A stretch of DNA of 64,000 nucleotides. It comes from JBBSAT01 sp044223665 (GTDB lineage: Bacteria > Myxococcota_A > Polyangia > Polyangiales > Sandaracinaceae). The position numbers were made by a program, and so were the translations under genes. The stretch covers positions 1 through 64,000 of the forward strand of contig JBGALT010000005.1 in assembly GCA_044223665.1 (NCBI GenBank). The letters are read 5' to 3'. The notes below the pieces were generated by a model, which did no database searches, was not told where the DNA came from, and saw only the letters and a list, made by a program, of their open reading frames with translations. Shown in pieces: positions 20,113 through 28,776 of the stretch (position 1 is the stretch's first letter; the number at the start of each line of letters is the position of its first letter).

Positions 20113-21090
20113 ATGACCAACGTCCAGTCCATCGCGCGCCAGGACGCCGTCTCGATGGCGATCGCGGGGGTCATCGCGCTGATCCTCGGCCCCATCGTCA
20201 CCCTGCTCGGAGCCGTCTTCCTCTTCGGGCTCGTGCTCGGACCGATCCTGATCGTCGGCGGCCTCGTCGCGATGGGCGTGGGCGGGATCGGCGTCCTGTT
20301 CCCGATGACGCACTCGGCCGTGCGCAAGCTCGGGGCCTCGGGCCCGGAGCGCGAAGCGATGGCGCGCGCGATCGACGCCGAGCTCGCTTCGAGCGTGATT
20401 GGGCAGTACCGGCTCTCGAGCGGCGCGGTGCTCATCGTGACGCGGAGCTTCTTCGTGATGCACGGGAGCGGCGTGATCCTCGCGCGGCGCGAGGACCTGC
20501 TCTGGGCCTACTCGAAGGTCACCACGCACAAGCGCTACGGCTTCACGACCGGCCGAACGAACGAGCTCTGCTTCGTCACGCGAAGCGGCGAGAAGACGGT
20601 CGGCTCCCGGGGGCCCGAGGAAGCGGCACCGGCGCTGGCACTGTTCTCGATGGCGAGCCCGCGCGCGTTCGTGGGCTATCGAGACGACCTCGCCGCGCTC
20701 GGGACGGCGGGGCTCGCGGCGCAGGTCGAGCGCATTCCGTTCCAGGCCGGTGCGGCCGGCGCGCAGATGGTCGCGGCCTCGCCGTTCGCTCCGGGTGCGC
20801 CGCTCGGCGCGGCGACCGGCCAGCCCTTCGCGCCCGGATCGACGAGCGCCGAGCCGGCCCGTCCGTCGAGCGCGTGGGGCTGGGTGCTCGCGATCGTCGG
20901 CGCCATGCTGGGCGCCTTCGGGGTGTTGGTGGCCTTCTTCTTCGCGTGGGTCGCGCTCCACCCGCACGACGCCCGCGACACGCAGTACGGCAGCTTCTTC
21001 GCGCTCTTCAGCCTCGTCGTGTGCGCGGGACCGGGCGTCGTCGCGCTCGGCTTCGGCGTGTTCCGGCTCTATCAGCGGTACGCCGCGTAG
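20113..21090 (+). CDS. hypothetical membrane protein
   Basis: A 325-residue protein with two hydrophobic hairpins at the ends: helices near residues 14-60 (AGVIALILGPIVTLLGAV and LGPILIVGGLVAMGVGG) and near 258-320. The central 150 residues are soluble and resemble a small sensory or PH-like module with SGAVLIVTRSFFVMHGSGV and a following Pro/Ala-rich linker. I do not recognise a family. It is probably co-transcribed with the MFS gene 19 bases upstream. The downstream DUF1295 gene converges on it, ten bases away. Confidence 0.7.
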   Translation: MTNVQSIARQDAVSMAIAGVIALILGPIVTLLGAVFLFGLVLGPILIVGGLVAMGVGGIGVLFPMTHSAVRKLGASGPEREAMARAIDAELASSVIGQYRLSSGAVLIVTRSFFVMHGSGVILARREDLLWAYSKVTTHKRYGFTTGRTNELCFVTRSGEKTVGSRGPEEAAPALALFSMASPRAFVGYRDDLAALGTAGLAAQVERIPFQAGAAGAQMVAASPFAPGAPLGAATGQPFAPGSTSAEPARPSSAWGWVLAIVGAMLGAFGVLVAFFFAWVALHPHDARDTQYGSFFALFSLVVCAGPGVVALGFGVFRLYQRYAA

Positions 21091-21099
21091 CACCTCGGA

Positions 21100-21900
21100 T
21101 CAGCCGCGGGGCGGCATCGGGATCAGGCGCGAGGTCCGCTTCTGGTACTCCGCGTAGCGCGGGTACTTCCGGAGCGAGAGCTCCTCGGTGAAGTTGGTCG
21201 AGCCCTGGAACAGGCCCGTGAGCACGACGGCACCGAGCAGCGTGGGCTCGAGCGAGGTGCCGCTCGCCACGACGGCGAAGAGGCCGATCGTCCACCACAT
21301 CGAGACCTCGCAGAAGAAGTTCGGGTGCCGCGAGTAGCGGAACAGCCCGTCCGTGAGGAACTGTTCCTTCGGCGTCTGGCCCCCATCACGCGCAGCCTTC
21401 TTCGCCTGCTGGAAGCGCCACTGCTGCTCGTCGGCGATCGTCTCGCCCACGAGGAGCGCGAGGAAGAGCACCGCGAGGACGGCGTCGATCGCGCCGAACG
21501 ACACCTCGGGATGCTGCGCGGCGCGCCAGACCGGCAGCGTGATGCCGAGCAGGAGCGCGTTCTGGAAGCCCGCGATGAAGAGGACGTTGAACACCGCGAA
21601 GGCGGGCTTGCTCATCCGCTTGCGGAGCTCGGCCCAGCGGTAGTCCTCGCCACCCTTCGCGTAGCCGCCCTTGCGCGCGAAGTTGAACGTGAGGCGCGCC
21701 GCCCAGAGCGTGATCAGCACGCTCGGGATCACCGTGCGCAGCGTGAAGCCCGCCGTCCATGCGAAGCCCCAGGCGTAGCCCGCGGGCACGATGGACCAGA
21801 GCCGGTCGACCCAGGAGTATTCGTCGGTGACGACGGAGAGGAGCCAACAGACGAGGGCGATCACCCCGCAGGCGATCGCGGAAACGAGAAGAGGATCCAA
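21100..21900 (-). CDS. DUF1295 / steroid 5-alpha-reductase-like membrane protein
   Basis: A 266-residue integral membrane protein with six to seven helices. The C-terminal block GLFRYSRHPNFFCEVSMWW is the signature of the isoprenylcysteine methyltransferase / steroid 5-alpha-reductase superfamily, and YPRYAEYQKRTSRLIP close to the end is typical of DUF1295. Members are thought to be reductases or methyltransferases of lipids; the substrate here is unknown. The start is TTG at 21900, with AAGGAG nine bases before it. It follows the methyltransferase gene by 24 bases, so the two form an operon. Confidence 0.85.
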   Translation of the reverse strand: MDPLLVSAIACGVIALVCWLLSVVTDEYSWVDRLWSIVPAGYAWGFAWTAGFTLRTVIPSVLITLWAARLTFNFARKGGYAKGGEDYRWAELRKRMSKPAFAVFNVLFIAGFQNALLLGITLPVWRAAQHPEVSFGAIDAVLAVLFLALLVGETIADEQQWRFQQAKKAARDGGQTPKEQFLTDGLFRYSRHPNFFCEVSMWWTIGLFAVVASGTSLEPTLLGAVVLTGLFQGSTNFTEELSLRKYPRYAEYQKRTSRLIPMPPRG

Positions 21901-21924
21901 ACGACGGGTCTCCTTCGGCTCAGC

Positions 21925-22740
21925 TCACTTCACGCGCTTGGTGATCCGCGCGTGCCAGCTGTTGCCCTGCACGAACTCGAGGAAGAGCTCGCCGTCGCGG
22001 CCGCCCTTCACCATCGGGTCGGCGAGGCGCTGCATGTCGCCCTTGCGCCAGTAGTGCGCGATGTGCGGCAGCATCTGGTCGAAGATGATCGACTCGACGT
22101 TCTTCGGCGAGAGCTCGCGCAGGCGCCGGTAGTACTCGGTCCTGAAGGGCAAGCGCGTCAAGAGCGGCCACGCCACGCGCGAGGTCACCTTCGCGAGCGT
22201 GTGCGTCGCCCCGATCGGCAAGCGCGATCCGACGAAGCGGAAGGCCTGGATCACCGGCAGGATGCGCTCGTTGCCCTCGTAGCCGTAGCACCAGAGCACG
22301 ATGTCTCCGCCCGGCTTCACGCAGCGCCACATCGCCTCGAGCGCGCGCTCCGGCTCGGCGAGGTGGTGGAGCACGCCGATGCACGTCACGCGATCGAAGA
22401 GCCCGCCGAGCGCCGTCGGGTCGAGCTCGTAGGCGCTCATCTTCACGATCGTGGCGCGCGGGTTCCCAGCGAGGTTCTTGCGCGCCGAGCCCAGCGAGCC
22501 CTCGTCCACGTCGACGCCCGTCACGTGCGCCGCGCCGTTCTTCAGCATGAAGTACGGGTTGCGCCCCATGCCGCAGCCGACGTCGAGCACGCGCTTGCCG
22601 GCGAAGCTCGAAAGGCCCGTCGAGCCCATCCAGCGGCCGAGCTGCGCCTCGTGCTCGGGCAGCACCTCGGCGTAGTTCGCCCACTCGTAGCCGAAGCGAT
22701 CGGTCGAGCCGAGCGCCACACGTTCGTCGTTCGTCGCCAC
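21925..22740 (-). CDS. class I SAM-dependent methyltransferase
   Basis: A 271-residue Rossmann-fold methyltransferase: motif I RVLDVGCGMGRNPYF near residue 50, the acidic VTGVDVDEGSL that binds the adenosyl ribose, and a post-motif with IGVLHHLAEPERAL. The C-terminal 90 residues are helical and rich in Arg. The substrate is not evident; the opening FGYEWANYAE resembles methyltransferases acting on lipid or sugar intermediates. The GTG start at 22740 has AAGGAGG just upstream. It is followed by the DUF1295 gene in an apparent operon. Confidence 0.88.
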   Translation of the reverse strand: MATNDERVALGSTDRFGYEWANYAEVLPEHEAQLGRWMGSTGLSSFAGKRVLDVGCGMGRNPYFMLKNGAAHVTGVDVDEGSLGSARKNLAGNPRATIVKMSAYELDPTALGGLFDRVTCIGVLHHLAEPERALEAMWRCVKPGGDIVLWCYGYEGNERILPVIQAFRFVGSRLPIGATHTLAKVTSRVAWPLLTRLPFRTEYYRRLRELSPKNVESIIFDQMLPHIAHYWRKGDMQRLADPMVKGGRDGELFLEFVQGNSWHARITKRVK

Positions 22741-23041
22741 GCGCCCTCCTTAGCAGACGCGCGCCCGCCCGCCTGGAGAGACGCGCGACGGCGCCGCGAG
22801 CCGTTGCCAGGGGAGCGGAGCGGTGCCCCAACCGACCGGGGACACGACGTCCGCCGAAGGTCCGTCTGAGCCGCGGCGACGACAGGACCGCTGCGCCGGA
22901 AGCGTCCTCTCGCTCGCGAGGAGCGAAGCGACGAAGTGGAGAGGGGGTGAGGGTGATCCGGCTGCGCCGGTCACCCGAGGAGGGGCGCCCAGCCCCTCCT
23001 GGAGAACCAGCCCCTCCTTGGAAACCCGCCTTCCTAGAAAA
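22741..23041. other. intergenic region with two stem-loops
   Basis: No gene seen. It holds the terminator zone of the glycosyltransferase gene (minus strand). One hairpin at 22951-22976 pairs GGGTGA and CCGGC with GCCGG and TCACCC. A second at 22978-23000 pairs AGGAGGGG with CCCCTCCT. A further CCCCTCCT copy at 23011 repeats the same arm. The ribosome site of the methyltransferase gene is at the left edge. Confidence 0.55.
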
Positions 23042-24592
23042 TCACCGCGTGAGCCAGCGGCCGTCGCGCACCGTCAGCAGCGAGTAGGGGAACACCCACT
23101 GCAGGCCGACGAAAGCGAAGAGCGCGTACTGCACGCCGTAGACGAAGTCGGCCAGGCGGCTCGAGCGCAGGATCCACAGCGACTGCACCACCGCGCCGAG
23201 CGCGAGCGAGACACCGATGCCGACCAGGGCCATCGGGTCGTCGATCACGCGCGCCGCGAGCAGGCCGAGGCTGAGCCACGCGATCGGGTACTGGACGAGC
23301 TCGAAGCCGATCTCGAGGGCCGGCCAGAGGCGATCGCGGTCACGCCACTTCGTGAAGAGCAGCGGCAGCATCACGAAGTCCTCGCGCAGGTTGCCGCGCT
23401 CCCAGCGCACCAGCATGCGGGCCATGCGCGAGAACGTCGTCGGCATGATCGTGCGGACGACGGCCGTGCGCTGGTAGACCGAGCGGAAGCCGCTGCGCAA
23501 GAGCCACGTGGTGAGCGCGCGGTCCTCGGCGATCGTGCACGGCTGGCCGAGGAACGTCTGCGTCGACCAGCTCTCGAGCACGCGATCGACCGCGCTCTTG
23601 CGGTAGGCCGAGAGCGCGCCCGGCGTGCAGAGCACCGCGCCCGCCCGCGACTGCGCCGCGCGGGCGAGATCGAAGGTGAGGAAGAAGCGGGCCGACATGA
23701 TGCGGGTGAGCCAGTTGTCGTCCCGGTTGAGCACGAGCACGCGCCCGGCGACCGCGGCGATCTCCTCGTCGTCGATCATGGGCGCCACGATCGCGCGGAG
23801 CGCCGTCGGCTCGATCTTGCTGTCCGAGTCGACCGTGACGATGAGCTCGCCCTCGGCGCGCTCGAAGCCCGTGCGGAGCGCCTCGCGCTTGCCGCCGTTC
23901 TTCGGCTGGCGGATCGGCGTGATGCGGCCGGGATGCGCGGCGACGACGGCCTGGATGTGGTCCCAGGTGTCGTCCTTCGATCCGTCGTCGATCGCGAGGA
24001 TCTCGAGGCGATCTTCGGGGTAGTCGCTCGCGATCGCCGACTCGAGGGCGACACGCACGTTCGCGCCCTCGTTGTAGGCCGGCACGATCACCGTGAGCAT
24101 CGGCAGGCGCGCGTCGTCGTGCGACGCGACCGGCTTGTAGCGGCTCGCCGCCACGCAGGTCGCCACGAAGAACGACGTCAGCGCGACGCCGAAGCTCGTC
24201 ACGATGGCGACGACGGCCGAGGGGGAGCCGAGCAGCGTCGTCACCACACTCACCGCGAGGGAGGTGCCGAACACGGCCAGCACGGCCAGCGAGAAGGCCA
24301 CGCGCGACGCGATCACGCCGCGCGACATCGGCGCATCCTCGGCGATCTTGGGGATCGTGCGGAGCTTGGTCCGATCGATGAGGCGCTTGTGCGAGCCGTG
24401 CGCCGTGAGCGGCGTGGCGTCACTGCGCGGCGTGGCGTCACTGCGCGGGGTGAGGCGGCTCTCGCGCTCGACCACCGTACGACCCGCGACGGAGACCAGG
24501 CGCGGCGCGCCGGCACGCACGCCCTCGTGGGCGGCCTCGTTCTCTTCCTCGACGTCGACGGTGCGAATGCGATCTCGCGCGGGCTGCTGCAT
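23042..24592 (-). CDS. family 2 glycosyltransferase, polysaccharide-synthase type
   Basis: A 516-residue membrane glycosyltransferase of the hyaluronan/cellulose synthase-like kind. Two N-terminal helices (about 95-150) precede the GT-A domain, which has TVIVPAYNEGANV, AIDDGSKDDT (first Asp), VTVDSDSKIEP (DxD) and EDRALTTWLLRSGF with the catalytic acidic residue, then RWERGNLRED corresponding to the QxxRW region. Three or four C-terminal helices follow. It likely extends an exported polysaccharide. An 18-bp perfect tandem duplication near 24414-24449 encodes a repeated SDATPR in the N-terminal tail. ATG 24592 has AAGGAA upstream; ATG at M88 is an alternative. Confidence 0.87.
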   Translation of the reverse strand: MQQPARDRIRTVDVEEENEAAHEGVRAGAPRLVSVAGRTVVERESRLTPRSDATPRSDATPLTAHGSHKRLIDRTKLRTIPKIAEDAPMSRGVIASRVAFSLAVLAVFGTSLAVSVVTTLLGSPSAVVAIVTSFGVALTSFFVATCVAASRYKPVASHDDARLPMLTVIVPAYNEGANVRVALESAIASDYPEDRLEILAIDDGSKDDTWDHIQAVVAAHPGRITPIRQPKNGGKREALRTGFERAEGELIVTVDSDSKIEPTALRAIVAPMIDDEEIAAVAGRVLVLNRDDNWLTRIMSARFFLTFDLARAAQSRAGAVLCTPGALSAYRKSAVDRVLESWSTQTFLGQPCTIAEDRALTTWLLRSGFRSVYQRTAVVRTIMPTTFSRMARMLVRWERGNLREDFVMLPLLFTKWRDRDRLWPALEIGFELVQYPIAWLSLGLLAARVIDDPMALVGIGVSLALGAVVQSLWILRSSRLADFVYGVQYALFAFVGLQWVFPYSLLTVRDGRWLTR

Positions 24593-24720
24593 CTCGATTC
24601 CTTCGAAAGTCGACGCCGCGCGGGGGGCGAGGGCCGACGTCCTACCCCGAGAGCGGGTCCTCGTCGAACGCCGCGGCCGGGAGATCGGCGTGGCGAGCGT
24701 CGGACGACCTCTCGGAAGAC

Positions 24721-26166
24721 CTATTCAACGAGCGTGGGTGACCCCAACGCGCCTCTCTCTGCGAGGATGTGCAGGTGGTGGCCACCGAAGTGGCCGGTCG
24801 GCGTCGCCAGGACCGCCAGACCCCAGTACCGGCCATCGCGACGGATCGTCACTTCGGCCACCGCGCCCGAGGCCGGGCGTGGCAGCACGCTGAGCTCCCA
24901 GTCGTGGGGGGCGAGCGGGCTCTCCCCATGTGGGACGGGGACGCGCAGGAGCCGATCCGAGCCGCGCTCGAGGGTCACGCCGTTCTGGTCCAGGATGAAA
25001 GACAAGCGGGTTCCTTCGTCGTCGTCCAGGAGCTCGATGCGCACACTGCCGTCCATCGCGTCGAGCTGCGCGCGCGTGCCAAGCACGAACGGCGCCACGT
25101 GCTCGAGCTCCAGATCTCCTGTACGGGTGAGCAAGGGATGGGCGTGCGCGAGGGCCGGCTGATCTACGTCGACCGCCCGACCTTCACCCCCCGCGCGCAC
25201 CAGATCTTGAGCCCAGAAGATCTCGTCGGTGCGGGCAAAAGACGACAGCCAGCTCTCCTCTGGAACGGGCGTGCCCAGCTGCGAGGTGTAGTGCGCGATC
25301 GACGAGCGTAGGGCGCGCCCCGCATCGTCGCTCTCGATCCGGAGCGTCGGAAGATAGGCGTCGAGCGGCGGCGCGAAGGCGGGAAACGGAGTGCCCTGGC
25401 TCGCCGGGATCGGCGGACAAGGCTCGGCCCCGCTGCCGTTCGGCCAGCACGGACCCTGGTGCACGACCGATCGCAGGATGCGCGGCGGAGCCGCGGTGGC
25501 GCGATCGATCGCCTGACGCAGGAGCACGTACGTGCGCGCGTGATCGGGATGGGTGTCGATCCCGTGCGCGGTGACGACCTCGGTGGGGCGCTCTCGCTCG
25601 AGCATGCGCACGAGGTCGTCGACGGGCCCCTCGCCGACGTACGCGCCCGGAGCCCCCGTCTCGCGCGTGTGGACGTCGAGGTGGCCCACGCCCTGATCGG
25701 CGTAGGTCCCGCTCCCCGCCCCGCAGCTTCCGTCCGGCGCGGCGCGCGGGAGCGGATCGAGCGGCACGGGCCCGAGCGCGTCGAGCCAGCCGTCGGGATA
25801 GCCGAGGAAGTGGACGTGGTCCTCGGAGACACCGAGCGCGGCGAGCGCGGCGATCGACTCTCGCTGGCGCGCATGCCCGTTCCGGGCGCACGAGAGGTCA
25901 CCGTTCGTCATCACCAGCACGGTGTACGGGCGCCCGCGACGCACGGCCTCGCGCAGCAGCTCGCCCGCCATCAAGACCTCGTCGTCCGGATGCGGCGCCA
26001 GCACCCAGAGGCGGTCCTCCGGCGCGTCGAGCGCGATCTCGGCGGAGACGGGCGGGCGATCGCCTCCACGCACGCGTGCCCCGCCGCACGAAGCGAGCAG
26101 AAACGCGAGCAAGAGGGCCGAGGCGAGCGCTCGTGCCGAGCACGAGGGACCCGAAAAGTTGATCAT
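24721..26166 (-). CDS. PIG-L family deacetylase lipoprotein
   Basis: A 481-residue exported enzyme. Lipobox LASC gives Cys27 as lipidation site. The zinc-binding LmbE/PIG-L motif PHPDDE falls at residues 58-63 and the second metal-site THPDH near residue 205. The family removes acetyl groups from N-acetylglucosamine-type sugars. The C-terminal third is a separate beta-rich domain with HLHILAERG at the end. The long open frame extending upstream on this strand is a shadow of clpA. The gene is divergent from the ClpA-type gene with 39 bases between starts. Confidence 0.88.
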   Translation of the reverse strand: MINFSGPSCSARALASALLLAFLLASCGGARVRGGDRPPVSAEIALDAPEDRLWVLAPHPDDEVLMAGELLREAVRRGRPYTVLVMTNGDLSCARNGHARQRESIAALAALGVSEDHVHFLGYPDGWLDALGPVPLDPLPRAAPDGSCGAGSGTYADQGVGHLDVHTRETGAPGAYVGEGPVDDLVRMLERERPTEVVTAHGIDTHPDHARTYVLLRQAIDRATAAPPRILRSVVHQGPCWPNGSGAEPCPPIPASQGTPFPAFAPPLDAYLPTLRIESDDAGRALRSSIAHYTSQLGTPVPEESWLSSFARTDEIFWAQDLVRAGGEGRAVDVDQPALAHAHPLLTRTGDLELEHVAPFVLGTRAQLDAMDGSVRIELLDDDEGTRLSFILDQNGVTLERGSDRLLRVPVPHGESPLAPHDWELSVLPRPASGAVAEVTIRRDGRYWGLAVLATPTGHFGGHHLHILAERGALGSPTLVE

Positions 26167-26205
26167 CGGAGGACGCAGAAGGTATCGCGGGCTCGGAGGG
26201 TGCGC

Positions 26206-28629
26206 ATGAACGCGGCCGGGCTCAAGGGATTGATCGCGCAGGCTCGCTACGTCGCGGCGCGCCGAAGCCAGCGTTTCTCCACCGGCCACTGCGTGCTGAC
26301 CATGCTCGGGCAGGGCGACGACACGGCCGCGCTCCTCGTGCGCGCGGGGGTCTCCGAGACGGCGCTCGTCTCGGCGCTGAAGGTCGATGGCGACGAGCCG
26401 GCGGCGGTCCTCGAGCGGGCGAGCGAGCGCGCGACGAAGCTGGCCGCCGAGAGCGGGACCGCGCTCGGCACGTTGCATCTGCTCGCGGCCATCGCGCGCG
26501 AGCCGCAGAGCACCGCGAGCCGCTGCTTCGAGCGGATGGGCATCCCGATGACGCGGCTCGAGACGGACGTGCGCTCGGCCCTCGGTCTGTCCACGCCGAC
26601 GCGCACGATCACGATGCCGCCGCCGCCGCCCGCGAGCCGGCTCGGGATCCCCATGACGCGCACGAGCCCGGCGAGCGATGGGCCGCCTCGACCGCGGCCC
26701 AACCGCCGCATCGCGCCGGCAGTGCGGCCGACGACGCCGGAAGCGCGCCCCGCGACGACGGTCGCCGCACCGATCGTGGCCCCGCCGGTGGCGCCCTCCG
26801 AGCCGTTCGCGATCGACGCCAAGAAGTGCCCGCTGCTCGCGCAGATCGGCACCAACCTCACGGCCCAGGCGGCCGCCGGCGCGATCGATCCGGTGATCGC
26901 CCGCGAGACCGAGCTCGAGCGCCTGCTCGACGTGATCTCGCGGCGGCGCGCCAACCACCCGCTGCTGGTGGGGCCGAGCGGCGTCGGCAAGACGGCCGTC
27001 GTCCACGCCCTCGCGCTCGCGGTGGCGCACGGCGCGCCGGAGACCAAGGCGCTCTCGAGGCGCGTCGTGGTCGAGGTCTCGGCGGGCTCGCTGGTGTCGG
27101 GCACCGGCGTGCGCGGCGCGCTCTCGGAGAAGCTGCGCAAGCTCGCCGCCGAGGCCGAGGCCGCCGGCGACGTGATGCTCTTCTTCGACGACGTGCACGC
27201 GATCCTCGGCGGGCGAGGGCGACGGCGAGGTCGCGAGCGAGCTCAAGGCGCTGCTCGCGCGCGCGAGGTCCCGTGCATCGCCGCGACCAGCGAGGCCGAG
27301 GCCAAGCGCTTCCTCGACCGCGATCCGGCGCTCGCGCGGCGCTTCTCCGTGCTCCAGGTCGCCGAGCCCGCGCCGAAGGACGCGACGGCGATCCTACGCG
27401 GCGTGATCCATCGCTACGAGGCCCACCACGGCCTCGCCTACCGCAGCGACGCCATCGCGGCCGCAGTCGAGCTCGCGGTGCGCTTCCTTCCCGAGAAGCA
27501 GCTGCCCGACAAGGCGCTCTCCGTGCTCGACCTCGCCGGCGCGCGCATGCGCCGGAGCGGCGGCACCGTGGTCGACGTTCCCGCCGTGGCGCAGGTGATC
27601 GCCGAGCAGGCGCACGTGCCGGTCGAGCGCTTGCTGCTCCGCGACGCCGACCGCCTGCTCGCGCTCGAGACCGTGCTCGAGGAGCGCGTCGTCGGCCAGC
27701 GGAGCGCCCTCGCTCGCATCTCGGACGCGCTGCGCAAGGGCGCCGCCGGCTTCCGCGGCAAGCGCCCGCTCGCGACGTTCCTCTTCCTCGGTACGACCGG
27801 CGTCGGCAAGACCGAGACGGCCAAGGCGATCGCCGAGGCGATGTTCGGGGAGGCCAACGTCGTGCGCTTCGACATGAGCGAGCTCAGCGAGTCGCACGCC
27901 GTCGCGCGGCTGCTCGGCGCCCCGCCCGGCTACGTCGGTCACGACGCCGGCGGTCAGCTCACGGAGGCCGTCCGACGCCGCCCGTACTCGCTCGTGCTGC
28001 TCGACGAGATCGAGAAGGCGCATCCCGAGGTGCTGCTCTCGCTCTTGCCGCTGCTCGACGAGGGCCGCCTCACCGACGGGCGCGGCCGCACCGTCGACTT
28101 CACGAACACCGTGATCGTCCTGACCTCGAACCTCGGCGCCGACGCCGTGCGCGGACCGTCGGCGATCGGCTTCGGGTCGAGCCCGAGCGCTGCCGATCGC
28201 GCGCGCTCGCTCGAAGAGAAGGTGCTCGGCGCCGCGCGCCGCGCGATGCCCCCCGAGCTCTGGAACCGCCTCGACGAGCCGCTCGTCTTCGCTCCGCTCG
28301 GCCGCGAGGATGCGCTCGAGATCGCGCGCCGCATGCTGCGCGCGATCGGCGCGACCATGGAGCGCGAGCACGGCGTCACGGTCGCCACCGAGCCGAGCGC
28401 GCTCGCGGCGCTCGCCGATGCGGGCGGCTTCGATCCGGCCCTCGGCGCCCGCCCGATGCGCCGCGTGGTCTCGCGCCTGGTCGAGTCCCCGCTCGCTGCC
28501 CGCGTGCTCGCCGGAGATCTGAGGCGCGGCGATCGTGTCGTCTTGCGCGGCGAGGGCACGCGCGTGGCGCTGGAATTCGAGGACGCCGCGGACCTCGCGG
28601 GCGAGGACGAGGTCGCGGCCGAAGAGTGA
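26206..28629 (+). CDS. clpA: ClpA-type AAA+ ATPase with two compensating frame disturbances
   Basis: An 807-residue double-ATPase Clp chaperone subunit. A ClpN-like N-terminal repeat (about 1-130) leads to a Pro-rich linker, then AAA-1 with Walker A GPSGVGKTA and LFFDDVHAIL as Walker B, and AAA-2 with GTTGVGKTE, LVLLDEIEKAHP, and a DEGRLTDGRGRTVDF block. Between 27211 and about 27265 the family sequence is found in a different frame (EGDGEVASELKALLARA), while this frame reads an Arg-rich filler; the frame is restored by EVPCIAATSEAEAKRF. This suggests one lost and one gained base. The enzyme would unfold proteins for ClpP. SD GGAGGG precedes the ATG. Confidence 0.88.
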   Translation: MNAAGLKGLIAQARYVAARRSQRFSTGHCVLTMLGQGDDTAALLVRAGVSETALVSALKVDGDEPAAVLERASERATKLAAESGTALGTLHLLAAIAREPQSTASRCFERMGIPMTRLETDVRSALGLSTPTRTITMPPPPPASRLGIPMTRTSPASDGPPRPRPNRRIAPAVRPTTPEARPATTVAAPIVAPPVAPSEPFAIDAKKCPLLAQIGTNLTAQAAAGAIDPVIARETELERLLDVISRRRANHPLLVGPSGVGKTAVVHALALAVAHGAPETKALSRRVVVEVSAGSLVSGTGVRGALSEKLRKLAAEAEAAGDVMLFFDDVHAILGGRGRRRGRERAQGAARAREVPCIAATSEAEAKRFLDRDPALARRFSVLQVAEPAPKDATAILRGVIHRYEAHHGLAYRSDAIAAAVELAVRFLPEKQLPDKALSVLDLAGARMRRSGGTVVDVPAVAQVIAEQAHVPVERLLLRDADRLLALETVLEERVVGQRSALARISDALRKGAAGFRGKRPLATFLFLGTTGVGKTETAKAIAEAMFGEANVVRFDMSELSESHAVARLLGAPPGYVGHDAGGQLTEAVRRRPYSLVLLDEIEKAHPEVLLSLLPLLDEGRLTDGRGRTVDFTNTVIVLTSNLGADAVRGPSAIGFGSSPSAADRARSLEEKVLGAARRAMPPELWNRLDEPLVFAPLGREDALEIARRMLRAIGATMEREHGVTVATEPSALAALADAGGFDPALGARPMRRVVSRLVESPLAARVLAGDLRRGDRVVLRGEGTRVALEFEDAADLAGEDEVAAEE

Positions 28630-28719
28630 TCGGCTCGCCCGCTCCGGCCCCTTCCGTCCGCGGGCGGAGCCCGCTCCCGTCCGGATCCTCCGGGGCGAGC
28701 ACTCTTTGCCGAAGAGTGC
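28627..28719. repeat. dispersed intergenic element, copy A
   Basis: An element of about 80 bp starting right at the clpA stop. It shares long identical runs with copy B at 35655-35740 (for example GGCCCCTTCCGTCCGCG and CTCCGGGGCGAGCACTC). Its ends carry inverted GCTCGCCC / GGGCGAGC. A hairpin, GCACTCTT-TGCCG-AAGAGTGC, closes the right end. The 11-bp sequence GCCGAAGAGTG occurs on both sides (28618-28628 and 28708-28718), like a target-site duplication. Confidence 0.75.
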
Positions 28720-28776
28720 GCGGCAGGCGCGGCCGAAGAGCCTCGAGCTCTCGGGCCGCGCCGCGCGCCGCGTGCG

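Noticed and set aside
28627..28719. The repeat element as a simple terminator.
   Set aside because: It lacks a U-tract, is duplicated at 35.6 kb with long identity, and has its own flanking direct repeats; a terminator role for the tail hairpin is still possible.
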